A program made the position numbers and the translations under genes. 64,000 nucleotides of DNA from Brevipalpus yothersi (taxonomy: Eukaryota > Arthropoda > Arachnida > Trombidiformes > Tenuipalpidae): positions 124,001 through 188,000 of the forward strand of contig QZCP01000701.1 of assembly GCA_003956705.1 (NCBI GenBank), given 5' to 3'. Positions 25,450 to 35,003 of the stretch are shown one piece after another. Positions within the stretch are counted from its first letter, which is position 1, and every line of letters begins with the position of its first letter. The notes below the pieces were generated by a model that searched no databases, was not told the DNA's origin, and saw nothing but the letters and a program-made list of their open reading frames with translations.

Positions 25450-27452
25450 TGTGACACTCACCAATTCTAGACGGAAAAAGTGTAACCGACTGAGTAGAAG
25501 TGAACGATAGATTGAATTCATCTCAAACCTACAAATCTAACGTAATGTGAGCATAAGAAATGGATGTTAATGGGCAAGCTCAGAGGACTGGAAAACATCA
25601 ACGAAAAAGGGAGTCAACTGGACATACACAAGCCTCAAGATGAGTGAAATTTGTAATAAACTAAACCTCGCCATCTGGATTCAAAAAGGCTCCAAGTTAG
25701 ACAAAGTGGAATATAAATAGCGTCTGATTTTAAAGACAAATTCAACTAAGTTGTCAATCACGTCAATCGTCATGATACGAATGTTAATAGAGAAATTCGA
25801 CTGTTCATCATATGACCCCTATAAAGTTGACTCGATTGTTTCCGAGTCAGATTTAGGAGATTATCTCCCCCAATGGCTGAAACAGTATCTGTTCAGACCT
25901 CATGAGCTTTACTGTCATCTTCACTATCGATTTCTTATCATGGAATGAGGAATGATTATGTTTATATTTCAGAACCACTGACCATGTCATCAAATAATTG
26001 GTCACCGTTCTGTTTTTCTTGTTCACAATATTCTCTTTATCTCGACATGTTCACAAACCCTGCAAGAGAATTTATCTTTACATGATCGATACTTTGGATC
26101 AGAAAAGAGAACGATATTTTTTGTTAATCTTTCAGCTGTGTGATTTGTTCTAAATCCATCAAGTAACATCATGGATAGAGAATATTCCTTACGGGTAAGA
26201 CGCTCGGGATCACAATATGGCGGACTGAGATAAATACAACCAGTCTCAGATATATTTTGTGAACAATTGCAAGGAAAGCGTCGACAAGGAATAAAATTCT
26301 GTCCCGAACTTCATTATTTAAGATTCTCAATATCATCTTTCTTCTGTTACTGCGTTCTCAATGTTGAAAAGAAAAAGTTGAATTCATGTCGGTCTCAGTT
26401 GAAGCGATCAATCAGTACTGAGGGCCTATTTTTTAAGATGATTGAACATTTTATTAATCAATCGTTGCATAATATAATCTGAAGAATGAGTTTAAGAAAT
26501 AAACATAGAGTGAGATGATTATTTTTCAAAATTAATTCTATCTTAAAGATGGTGTTGTTTCAATTTTATCGATCGTTTATTCTACTGTGGATCGGTGATG
26601 TGTGTGGATCCACATTTCAGATAAAATGTATCCGTGTCAAAAGGCTGTTTTTGGACTAATTTTCAGTTAGTTTTAAACCAAGGTAGTGTGGGCCCTAATC
26701 GTCTTGCTCCTTTAGTCTGGTGTTTATAGTTAGAATTGTCTCCAAGTTTGGATTGAGAAAAATTTTCCTCTAACTAACAAGAGGATTGTAAAAGAGAATT
26801 GCTCACACAGAGCCAGTATAAGGTTTTACAATGGAATTCAATCTGAGTTTATCGGCCTGTCCATGTGCCTTAAAAGACGTGATGAATATCTTTTTCGAAG
26901 CTTTCATGCGTAAAAAAGGTACATGTGAATCTAGGGACTGGAGTAGTCTACACCTGATAAAGATCAAGCTGATACTTGATATGAGGACTTCTTGTACATT
27001 TCGATCATTCCGACGGTTTCTTCAAAATTCTAAGGTTTGACAGCGAAAAATTTGAGAAATTTCTTTACAATTTGATGCACTCATGGAGCTAAACTATTCT
27101 TTTCGAGAACTACCGGTAATTGATGGATTATATCGATTTCAAGTAGTAATTGACTCATAAACGGTTGAGCGATAACAGGAAAATAAATTCTGGAAGATTT
27201 TTCCCAAAATTGAGAATGAAAAGAGGAGAACAAAATTCTCACTTATAAGAGATTTCTGTCAAGGAATTATAGCTGGAGAAATTTTTGACGAAGGATTTTT
27301 TCACAACTTTGAGACTGGTTTTGAAATTGGCCCTTTTCTCAAAATATTAATACCATTTCGAAGCATTAAAAATCTCAGCTAAATTGTTCATGCTATGAGG
27401 ATAAAAGGTTTAGTAAAGAGTCACATCATCTATTTTTTATTAATTGTAAATT
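25450..27452. other. 3' flank of MARK and 3' flank of the His-rich gene
   Basis: Two kilobases between convergent genes. I find no domain, no RNA gene and no transposon. Open frames of 65-75 codons here look random. Part of it is presumably the 3' UTR of each gene. Confidence 0.5.
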
Positions 27453-28482
27453 TTAAACGATATACAAACCATCCTCTGTCAAGATCAATCTACCGAACCT
27501 TCTCTTCTTGTTATTCGATTGTTTGGACTTATTATTTCGATGCTTGCTACTTTGAGGCTTTTTCGACTTTTTCTGCGTTTTACCATGCTCTCGCTTCGAG
27601 TTCGTTGTGGACTTTGCTCCATCTCCTCCATGATGACCATGATGATGATGGTGGTGATGATTATGGTTGTGATCATGCGAATGGTCATGATCATGCTGAT
27701 GATCGTGGCCGTGCTCATGTCCATGGGAATGGTCGTGTCCATGCTCGTGTTCATGCCCATGCATATGCCCGTGCTGATGACCATGATTATGCCCGTGCTA
27801 AAAAAATAAAAGAATAAAACGAAGAAATGCTGATGATTAAAGAAGAAAGAATGAAAAAATCCTCAAAATCGAAGCAACTCTCATCACTTGGAACATTCGA
27901 CAACACTTGTCCCATCACAATGTAGCATGATCTAAGGCTGGAGGTTGCTGTTCGATCTTACGTCCAATGATTAAACATATGAAATAATTTTCGCACCTCA
28001 TGTGAGTGATCATGATCATGATCATGGCTATGATCCTGTGAATGGTCATGATGATGATCATGGGAATGGTCATTGGTATGGCCGTGCGTGTGTCCATGCG
28101 TGTGACCATGACCGTGCGAATGATCGTGTGAATGTGAATGTTCATGCCCGTGTTCGTTGGAATGATCGTGTCCATGTGCATGCCCATGTTCGTGCCCATG
28201 CCAATGGCCATGATCATGCCCATGATCGTGGTGGTGATGGGCCGCGTCCCCTTCATGGTGGTGATGATGGTGATGATGGTGAACCTCCTCTTTATAATGG
28301 TGGTGAGTCGAGTCTGGAATCAGATCGTGGACAGCATTGGCAATGTCCACAGCTCGTCGAATATTTTTGGGAATCTGTTTTGGAGTCAAGGATGAATTTT
28401 TTTTGGCATCGTTAATGGACACATCGGCACGAATAAATCCACAGAACATAGAAATCGAAATAAAAATCAAGATGTGAATCAT
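27453..28482 (-). CDS. Secreted histidine-rich protein (putative metal-binding)
   Basis: Two exons on the minus strand, 28482-27997 and 27797-27453, joined in phase 0 with GT-AG borders, give 276 aa. I start at the ATG at 28482; the only upstream extension of the frame is non-ATG. Residues 1-about 20 (MIHILIFISISMFCGFIRA) form a clear signal peptide. A short normal region follows (DIANAVHDLIPDSTHHHYKE), then about 150 residues dominated by His alternating with Gly, Asp, Glu and Ser (HGHDHGHWHGHEHGHAHGHD and similar), crossing the intron. The C-terminus is basic (KKSKKPQSSKHRNNKSKQ) and ends RFGRLILTEDGLYIV. No enzyme fold is visible. His-rich tracts of this kind bind Zn, Cu or Ni in other proteins; that role is inferred here. 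There are no membrane spans, so a ZIP/CDF transporter is excluded. Confidence 0.8.
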
Positions 28483-29437
28483 TCTAGACGGCACAGATTA
28501 AGATTGGCAGGATACAACGAATTTGTGTCTCTTGTGGATCAGGTTCGAAGCAAAAATGGTTTGAACTATTGCTCGGAATGGTTATGGTAATCCAATCTCT
28601 CATGATCGAAGAGACTGAAAGATGGGTCGTTGTGACACTGAGATGAGTTCAAATGTTGACGGAAAAGAAGGAATCGAGAGAGATTCAATGAAAAGTTGCA
28701 TCAACAAGCGGAAAAGTTAATCTTTCGGGAGAAAATTCGAATCATGTCACTTTAACCTGATAAATTTTTTTCTCCTCCAAAACAATTATCCAGCTATTTA
28801 AGCGGACTTTTATAAACGATTTCAATAGATATTTGGTCATGTTAAGTTTTGGTTGAAGAATTTTGTATCAAGAGATGAACTGAGTGAATACTTAAAAGTT
28901 ATTCAAATCATTGTGATCACTTAATTAGTCAGTGATTAATGATGCTCTGCTTTCGAAGTTTCTCAATAAGCCTTGATCAAGGTTTTTCCCGCCTTGAATC
29001 ATCAACTACAAGATCAATTCAATCCGGTAGAGGTACAATACAATTCATTTTTGACCAACAATTCGTGCAACGAGGATCATGATCACTAGAAAATTCTTAC
29101 AGAAAATCAATTCTCAGAAATCAGATAAACTATATGAGAAAGTTGATTATCATTATTCGCATCATCTGCGAAATTGGACATACAAATCAAACGGCACAAG
29201 TCAATCTGACATCTTTTTGCTTCTCATCATACAGAGGAGGCAGCTCTGTTTGAGCATTTTGTCAAGTTTTTCCAGAGTGAAAGTTGATTCGTTGAGAATA
29301 CATTACAATACATCTCTATTTACATTCGCAATTAAATTCAAATTCTTACAAATGCAATGGAAGAACGATGGATAATCATTTGACGTACACTGTCTTGGTG
29401 ATCATCTTGTGTTCTCATTTTTCAATTTCTGTTCAAT
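28483..29437. other. Divergent 5' flank between the His-rich and POLR2M-like genes
   Basis: About 950 bp between two divergently transcribed genes, so it should contain both promoters. No strong core motif stands out. A 98-codon ATG frame (29079-29375) has no homology and is basic and irregular; I treat it as chance. Confidence 0.45.
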
Positions 29438-30409
29438 ATGGACATTCCCAGATTAACCACGTTGAATTATAGCATACTTCGAGCTGATTCGAGAGAATGT
29501 GATCTTCGTTCCATGTCTACTGTTCAATTGAGAGAAGTTATCGAGCGACAGGAGAAACTATTGAAGAATAAGTAAGTGAAAATGATGATTCATTTGATAA
29601 TTTGATAACCGAAAAATATGATTAATTTTCTCGGATGTTCATGTTATTTGATTTGCTCTACTGATATGATTATGATTTCTGTTGATCCATTTTTGCAGAA
29701 GATTCATTGGCTCATTGGCAGATAAGGGTGAAAAGATAATTAAACTCCGAGATAAAGCTGCTGAAATTTTAAAGAATAAAGAGCTTGTCGAGCAAACTAC
29801 TTCATTATTATCTAATCTTAATCTTGGTATCGATTTGAAACATCCTCTGGTAAGTTGAAAAGTGTTTGCTTTCTGTTTTTAATTTATTTCATATTTTAGG
29901 CTTCTGCTGGACAGAATGTAGACTTGTCATCAGAAGTCGATCCTTACGCTGCAGTTATATCGAAAGCATTGGATGAGCCTCAAATTAAACCAAAGCCTAG
30001 ATACATTTTAAACAAAAGTAAACATAAGCTCAAGAGTGAATCTTCTGCGACTACATCACCAGCATCAGAACAGCCGGAAGATCGGGACCAGTCCATTATC
30101 CAGTCTGATTCAAATCAGGATAGATTGTCTCAGAATGAAGTAGAGCCAAACGATTCACCAATGAGTAGTAATTCAAATATTGATAAGAGAAAAGAAAGGT
30201 ATAAGCATACAGCCGTCGAGTTTTTGCCTCAATCGAAGCCAGTTGGTCAACTATCCGTAGAAGAATCACTAGCTTTGAGTAAAGAGCAAATCAAGAGAGA
30301 GCAAAGAATCAAAATATTGACACACCTGAAGACTGCCACCAACTATAACAACTCTGATTCTGAGATGGAAGATGATGAGGTATCAGAAGAGGATACATTT
30401 TGTGAATAA
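29438..30409 (+). CDS. POLR2M: POLR2M / Gdown1-like RNA polymerase II subunit
   Basis: Three exons, 29438-29571, 29699-29849 and 29900-30409, join in phase to 264 aa. Gdown1 (GRINL1A, POLR2M) is known to bind Pol II and block initiation factors such as TFIIF, making Pol II depend on Mediator. The diagnostic N-terminal block is present: VQLREVIERQEKLLKNK followed by RFIGSLADKGEKI, matching the family pattern of an ERQE-helix then F-I-x-x-L-x-D-K-G. Near the C-terminus are AVEFLPQSKPVGQLSVEESL and an acidic tail (EMEDDEVSEEDTF), also as in the family, where the Q-L-S-x-E-E-S-L-A-L segment is conserved. The middle is low-complexity and Ser-rich. The protein is shorter than human (about 370 aa). 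No other family shares both blocks. Confidence 0.87.
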
Positions 30410-30734
30410 TCCACTGATTGCCAGCCAATAATCACAACCTGCTTCCTCGCAACATGGCCATAGAAAAAAATTATCTCAACTCATTATTCATCAATCATTC
30501 ATTATTCAAAGGCAAAATGCATTCTCTCTACCTCATCTCCCTGTGAAATCAAATCTCAATTCTCTTCCATGAAGAGCTATTCCAATTTTCTCCTATCTCT
30601 ACATGAACAAAGCAATGAAATTGAAATTTTTTAAAGCAATCAATTTTCAACTTGCACAAAAACGATGATGATGATAGCGATGCTGTCAAAAGCAAGAAAC
30701 TTTTTTAAAAGTCCCGCTTCATCTGAGCCACCAC

Positions 30735-30743
30735 AGATGGCGC
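30735..30743 (+). promoter_or_regulatory. CTCF-like core motif
   Basis: The bases AGATGGCGC match the core AGRKGGCGC described for insect CTCF. It is a single short site, 310 bp upstream of the histone start codon. Chance occurrence is possible. Confidence 0.35.
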
Positions 30744-30767
30744 GCATCGCACACTTTCAAAGAGGGA

Positions 30768-30781
30768 GTTGCCATGGTAAC
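30768..30781. promoter_or_regulatory. RFX X-box
   Basis: GTTGCCATGGTAAC is a near-perfect palindrome fitting the RFX X-box (GTTNCCATGGNAAC). It lies 273 bp upstream of the CENP-A-like start and 358 bp downstream of the POLR2M-like stop. RFX factors control ciliary and cell-cycle genes in animals; a role here is inferred. Confidence 0.5.
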
Positions 30782-31053
30782 ACTTCAAATTTGAAGTTTT
30801 GTTGACCGTTTGGATGGAAGATAGCCGAAAAATAAAAACTGATACATGTATGACACTGGCTTGTGTGTGGGCCAAACTAGCCTGGACAATAACAAAATAA
30901 TCCCGTGATCTGTGTTTGTGTGTAAGTTAATATTGTTGGTGTGTGCCTCTATGTGATTATTACTTGGTCCACTCGTGTACAGCCATTGGATGTGACGAGA
31001 TAACTACTGTCCACCGTGAATTTGTTGGTGTTCGATTGTAACTAGTGCTTCAT

Positions 31054-31449
31054 ATGGCGCGAACTAAGGCTCAGGTGAGAGCTCGAATCGGTAAACAGCA
31101 GTCGGTGTCCAGGAGAACAGGAAACACTGTGCAAGCTAAAATTAAGAAAAGTTCCAAGGGTCGTGCGAAACCTGGTCGGTGTGCGCTGAAAGAAATTAAA
31201 TTTTTCCAAAATACTACACATAATGTACTGTTGAAGGCTCCTTTCGTGCAGCTTGTTCGCGAAGTTTGCCATGGTCTCCGAAATAAACACATGAGATGGA
31301 GCTCTGAAGCTCTCATTGTTCTCCAAGAATCTTTGGAACAATACATGGTTAAACTTTTCGAGCAAAGTAATCTAGCTGCTTTACATGCTAAACGAGTCAC
31401 AATCTTTCCCCGTGATATGCAGTTCGTACGACGGATCACCGAAAACTGA
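31054..31449 (+). CDS. Centromeric histone H3 variant (CENP-A / CenH3-like)
   Basis: Intronless gene of 131 aa. The C-terminal 90 residues form a histone fold of the H3 type: LKEIKFFQN (alpha N), FVQLVREVCHGL (alpha 1), EALIVLQESLEQYMVKLFEQ (alpha 2), LAALHAKRVTIFPRDMQFVRRI (loop 2 and alpha 3). It is too diverged for canonical H3 (about half the core differs), loop 1 is one residue longer, and a Trp occupies the loop-1 site (HMRWSSEAL) where H3 has Phe and human CENP-A has Trp. These are CENP-A hallmarks. The N-terminus is odd: MARTKAQVRARIGKQQ keeps the first four tail residues of H3 but loses the rest (no ARKS motifs). CENP-A marks the centromere and recruits the kinetochore. An H3 variant of another kind is the alternative. 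I use ATG 31054; AATAAA follows at 31600. Confidence 0.8.
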   Translation: MARTKAQVRARIGKQQSVSRRTGNTVQAKIKKSSKGRAKPGRCALKEIKFFQNTTHNVLLKAPFVQLVREVCHGLRNKHMRWSSEALIVLQESLEQYMVKLFEQSNLAALHAKRVTIFPRDMQFVRRITEN

Positions 31450-31507
31450 TCCCGCTCTCAATTTTCGTGATGTTCGATGTCTATCAACTCAATTCAACTT
31501 AATACTT

Positions 31508-31695
31508 CATTGGACATTCTGGACATTTGTATTTTTCTCACTTTATGGATATTTATTTCATTTGTAATATCTTCAAAAATATATTCATTATGTGCGATGA
31601 ATAAATTGTCCTGCTATATTTATTATTTTAAAAGTCAACCGATTTCATTTCATCGGTAACCAGACTAACGGAGTCCGCTAGGGGCAACTTCCTCT
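31508..31695 (+). repeat. Left arm of inverted repeat flanking CTP synthase
   Basis: This segment is the reverse complement of 34168-34342 at roughly 80-85 % identity over its length, with a 59-bp perfect core (31559-31617 against 34233-34291). The arm starts 58 bp after the stop of the histone gene and covers its AATAAA signal (31600-31605). The spacer between the arms (31696-34167) contains just the CTP synthase gene. No terminal motif or coding potential suggests a transposon. Confidence 0.9.
31600..31605 (+). promoter_or_regulatory. Poly(A) signal of the CENP-A-like gene
   Basis: AATAAA lies 151 bp after the stop codon, inside the perfect core of the inverted repeat. The same hexamer in the right arm serves the opposite strand. 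Confidence 0.6.
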
Positions 31696-31721
31696 ATTTC
31701 CGGTCTCGAAGTGGCGGACTT

Positions 31722-33786
31722 TCAGGACTTGAGCAGTTTTTCGAGTTGGTTGCTTGAGGCCGCAACCAGACCCAGGAATGGTGGAGAAGGTTTAAGTGGT
31801 CGTGAAAGAAATTCTGGATGATATTGAATGGCAACAAAATAAGGATGATCATGGTACTCAAGCACTTCCATTCGCACTTTTTCAGAATCTTTTCCGGTGA
31901 ACTTCAAGCCTTTTTTCTCTAATTGGGAAACATATTCTGGATTGACTTCATATCGATGCCTGTGACGCTCTTCGATCGAATTGGCTCCATTATAAAGTTT
32001 TCTCAGCAGACTGTACTCAGGAGTGAAGTGAGTTGTACGAAGTCCGAGCCTCATCGTTCCACCCATATCTCCGGTCGTATGTTCTGGCATATCAACAACA
32101 ACTTTGTGTTCAGCTTTTGGGTTGAATTCAGTTGAATTAGCTCCTGTCAAACCAACCACATTACGTGCGAATTCTATTGTTGCACATTGGAAGCCTAGAC
32201 AAATGCCGAGAAAAGGTTTTTTCTCTGTGCGGGCAAACTTTATGGCGTTAATCATTCCCTCAACTCCTCTCATATCGAAACCTCCTGGAACCAGAAGACC
32301 GCTGTAAGATGGAAAAATATCGAGAGTGAAAAACTGAAAGAAAAGTTAGTTTAGATTTTCTTACTCCATAGCTTTCAATTCATTCCATGCTTTGGTGTAG
32401 CGTTCTTCAGAGAAGTTCTCAGCTCTATCTTTTTCAACCAAGTCACACCCTTCAACATAAGATATGCGAATCTTTCGCTCAAGCTGGACCCCAGCGTGAT
32501 GAAGGGCTTTGATTACAGAGGCATAAGAGTCTTCGAGTTTGGTATACTTTCCAACAAGAGTGATCTTCACTTCCTCTCGACATTTGGACTCAGCTTCGGC
32601 CAACTGAACCCACTTTTTGATCGATGAACTCTCTGACAAATGAGATAAAGTCTAGAAAAAAGGGTTTTGTTATATTAGTAGATGTACGATAAGGAACACT
32701 TTGTAACAGCTCTTGTTATCAAAAGAGCCCATTGATCGAGCCTCCAATCGAATTGACTTTAAGTTAAGAGCGTGATGCTTATAAAACAATGACTCACAAT
32801 TGGCATTGGTAGATTAAGTCGAAGTATATTGTTGAGAATTTTGACCACATTTTGTTCGAATAGAAGAGTTGGTATTTGATAAATAGATTCAACATCGTGG
32901 ACTGATATAACTTGATCACTCGAAACATCACAGAAAAGAGATATTTTCTCTCTGATTTTGTCAGATATTGGATTCTCACATCGGCACATAATCTTGATTG
33001 ATGGATAAAGGAAGAGAGGGAATTGGAATATCGATAAGAAGCTTAACTAGAGTTGCATCATTTATGAAACCAATACTCACGAGATCCGGGTGGAGACCTA
33101 ATTTTCTCAATTCTTGAACTGATCGCTGAGTTGGCTTGGTCTTCTGTTCACCAACTGATTTTGGTTCCAGAACGGGGCTGAGATGAACGTTCAAAAAATT
33201 TTCTACACCAACTCGACGTTGGAGGAATCTGAAAGCTTCGACAAAGGGAGCTGATTCGATATCACCTATTGTACCACCCAATTCTATTATACATATTTGT
33301 GGAGTGCCTCCAACTCCATTATTATCGTTTCTTACTGGTTGTTGGGCTATATTCTCCACCCACAGCTGAATTTCATCTGTTATATGAGGTATATACTGAA
33401 CAGTGCGTCCAAGATAAGCGCCTTGTCTTTCCTTCGAAATAACTCTCTCGAATATTTTGCCGGTTGTTATATTGTTGTCTCGACCGAGACGAATATTGAG
33501 GAACCGTTCATAATTTCCCAAGTCCAAATCGACCTCCCCACCATCATCTAATACAAAAACTTCACCTGAAAATTGAAAAAAAATAAGAAACCCGACACCA
33601 GTTGAATATTTTCTTCTTACCATGCTCGTAAGGCGAGAATGTTCCGGCATCTATATTTATGTATGGATCGATTTTGATGGCTGTAACATTCAAATTGAAG
33701 CCTTTTAAAAGAGCTCCCAATGATGAAGAGATGACACCTTTGCCAAGACCACTGATCACACCACCGGTAACAAGAATATATTTCAT
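31722..33786 (-). CDS. CTPsyn: CTP synthase (UTP + Gln + ATP to CTP)
   Basis: Catalyses the last step of de novo CTP synthesis. Five minus-strand exons keep phase: 33786-33621, 33565-33081, 32992-32798, 32651-32365, 32301-31722 (570 aa). The N-terminal amidoligase domain has the P-loop MKYILVTGGVISGLGKGVIS, DPYINIDAGTFSPYEHG, GGEVDLDLGNYERFL and the UTP/CTP-site segment GEQKTKPTQRSVQELR. The C-terminal glutamine amidotransferase domain has the nucleophile Cys in KPFLGICLGFQ and the His-Glu pair in QYHPEF. The length is close to the usual 550-600. It is convergent with the histone gene: the stop codons are 272 bp apart, and AATAAA on the minus strand first occurs near 31624, so the two 3' UTRs probably overlap inside the left repeat arm. 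Exon 3 has a weak acceptor (polypyrimidine-poor), but the residues join as expected (HPDL-IMCRCENP). Confidence 0.96.
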
Positions 33787-34167
33787 TATTCATCAATCAT
33801 TCACAATTGTAATTATCCAGAAAACAATCAGAGAAAAATCACTGGTCTACTATTACACTCCGTTAATTAATAGATGCTCAATTTAACAGAATACCTTCAC
33901 TTTACACACAAGTCGACAAGAAGCGAAATGATGATGAAACTTCCGCGAAAAACGCACGCTGCAATGCTTATCAATATCTCAATACGCGCCCTCTGTTCAC
34001 ATTTGAATTAGGAAGATACATCAACTGATTTAATATTGATCAGAATTTTTTTCGCAGCTACTTAAATCACTTCTAATAATCATTTTTGAAGCTGATAAAG
34101 AGGCTCAAACAATCAACTCAAAAAACTGTTCAAGATCCGAAAGATTATCACTTTCGATAACGAAAAG
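33787..34167. other. 5' flank of CTP synthase
   Basis: These 380 bp separate the CTP synthase start from the right repeat arm and must hold its minus-strand promoter. I see no clear TATA box and no open frame. Confidence 0.5.
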
Positions 34168-34342
34168 AGAGGAAGTTGCCCCTACCGTTCTTTGCTAGTC
34201 TAATGACCGATCGGTTGACTTTCCAAATGAACATAGCAGGACAATTTATTCATCGCACATAATGAATATATTTTTGAAGATATTACAAATGACAAGGAAC
34301 AACCATAAAGTGAAAAAAATACAAATGCCAGAATGTCCAATG
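34168..34342 (-). repeat. Right arm of inverted repeat flanking CTP synthase
   Basis: Inverted partner of 31508-31695. In the minus-strand sense it begins 25 bp after the LSm7 stop codon and contains AATAAA (34250-34245). It is shorter than the left arm by a few indels, one a roughly 8-bp insertion in the left copy. Confidence 0.9.
34245..34250 (-). promoter_or_regulatory. Poly(A) signal of LSm7
   Basis: AATAAA on the minus strand, 118 bp after the LSm7 stop, inside the perfect 59-bp core of the inverted repeat. Confidence 0.6.
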
Positions 34343-34367
34343 GATTGAGAGTAGCATTGCTCAAATT

Positions 34368-34664
34368 TTACTCTGGCTGAGCAATAAACGGATTAGGTAT
34401 TTGCTCCATTCCCTCGGTTGGACAAATTACCACAACTCCTGGCCCACGACAAACAACCAAGCCCAAATCACGGGTATTCTCGGTAATTTTTGCTGGATTC
34501 TCGGGATCTCGTAGAAACTCCTTAGTATTGTCCAATACCAAATTTAAGAGGGGATCAAATCCTTTCAAAATACCGGTCGCCTCTCGTCCACCTTGAAATT
34601 TGACTCGTATCGGTTTATCCATGTGTTTCATCAGATCTAGGATGTTCTCTCTTCTTTCCGACAT
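34368..34664 (-). CDS. LSm7: U6 snRNA-associated Sm-like protein LSm7
   Basis: Intronless, 98 aa. LSm7 is one of the seven subunits of the LSm2-8 ring that binds the U6 snRNA 3' end in the nucleus and of the LSm1-7 ring of cytoplasmic mRNA decay. The Sm1 motif (KPIRVKFQGGREATGILKGF) and DPLLNLVLDN are almost identical to animal LSm7, followed by Sm2 (LGLVVCRGPGVVVICP) and the LSm7-specific tail EGMEQIPNPFIAQPE. Length matches the family (about 100 aa). It is head-to-head with TGS1. Confidence 0.96.
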   Translation of the reverse strand: MSERRENILDLMKHMDKPIRVKFQGGREATGILKGFDPLLNLVLDNTKEFLRDPENPAKITENTRDLGLVVCRGPGVVVICPTEGMEQIPNPFIAQPE

Positions 34665-35003
34665 TGTGATCTTTTGTCAAAATGTAGCTTGGTTGGAAGA
34701 CACAGATGATGAAATCAAAGATGGTCAAAAATGGCAATTTATAAATGATCACAACAAATCAAAACTAAACTGTCAAGATCAACATTTAAACAGACAATCT
34801 CACATGTTGAGATGTTGATAGAGGGCGTAAAAAATTGTGTGAGAAAAAGTTTGTAAACTTCGAGCTCGAATTATTTACAATAATAAATCCACATGCTTGA
34901 AATTTAATTAAAATTTAAATCACCATTTAAATCAGTTTGAATGTATTTGGCAGAATTGTATCGGTTTCAATTGTGATTCAAAGATTTCAGTGTTGAAAGA
35001 ACA
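34665..35003. promoter_or_regulatory. Shared head-to-head promoter region of LSm7 and TGS1
   Basis: The two start codons are divergent and 339 bp apart, leaving room for one bidirectional promoter. The region is AT-rich, with an AT-rich stretch near 34870-34940. No classic core motif is evident. That it acts in both directions is inferred from spacing. Confidence 0.5.

Larger units (their letters stand above)
30410..31053. other. Intergenic region upstream of the CENP-A-like gene
   Basis: This 640-bp region contains the 3' flank of the POLR2M-like gene and the promoter of the histone gene. It carries a CTCF-like motif and an RFX X-box within 50 bp of each other (listed separately). No open frame of interest was seen. 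Confidence 0.5.

Noticed and set aside
26160..26260. Stretch with a tRNA-like look (GGGTAAGACGCTCGGGATCACAA)
   Set aside because: No A or B box in the right spacing and no acceptor stem.
27395..27817. 140-codon plus-strand frame rich in His, Asp and Arg
   Set aside because: It is the antisense shadow of the histidine-rich gene; the minus strand has a signal peptide, splice sites in phase and the regular protein.
27600..28270. CRISPR-like or tandem-repeat array
   Set aside because: The periodic text is codon repetition of His-rich peptides, without constant repeats and unique spacers.
28002..28415. 137-codon plus-strand frame opposite exon 1 of the His-rich gene
   Set aside because: The same antisense effect: the codons for His and Asp read open on both strands.
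29079..29375. 98-codon ATG frame upstream of the POLR2M-like gene
   Set aside because: No motif, irregular composition and no splice context; such a length is expected by chance at this base composition.
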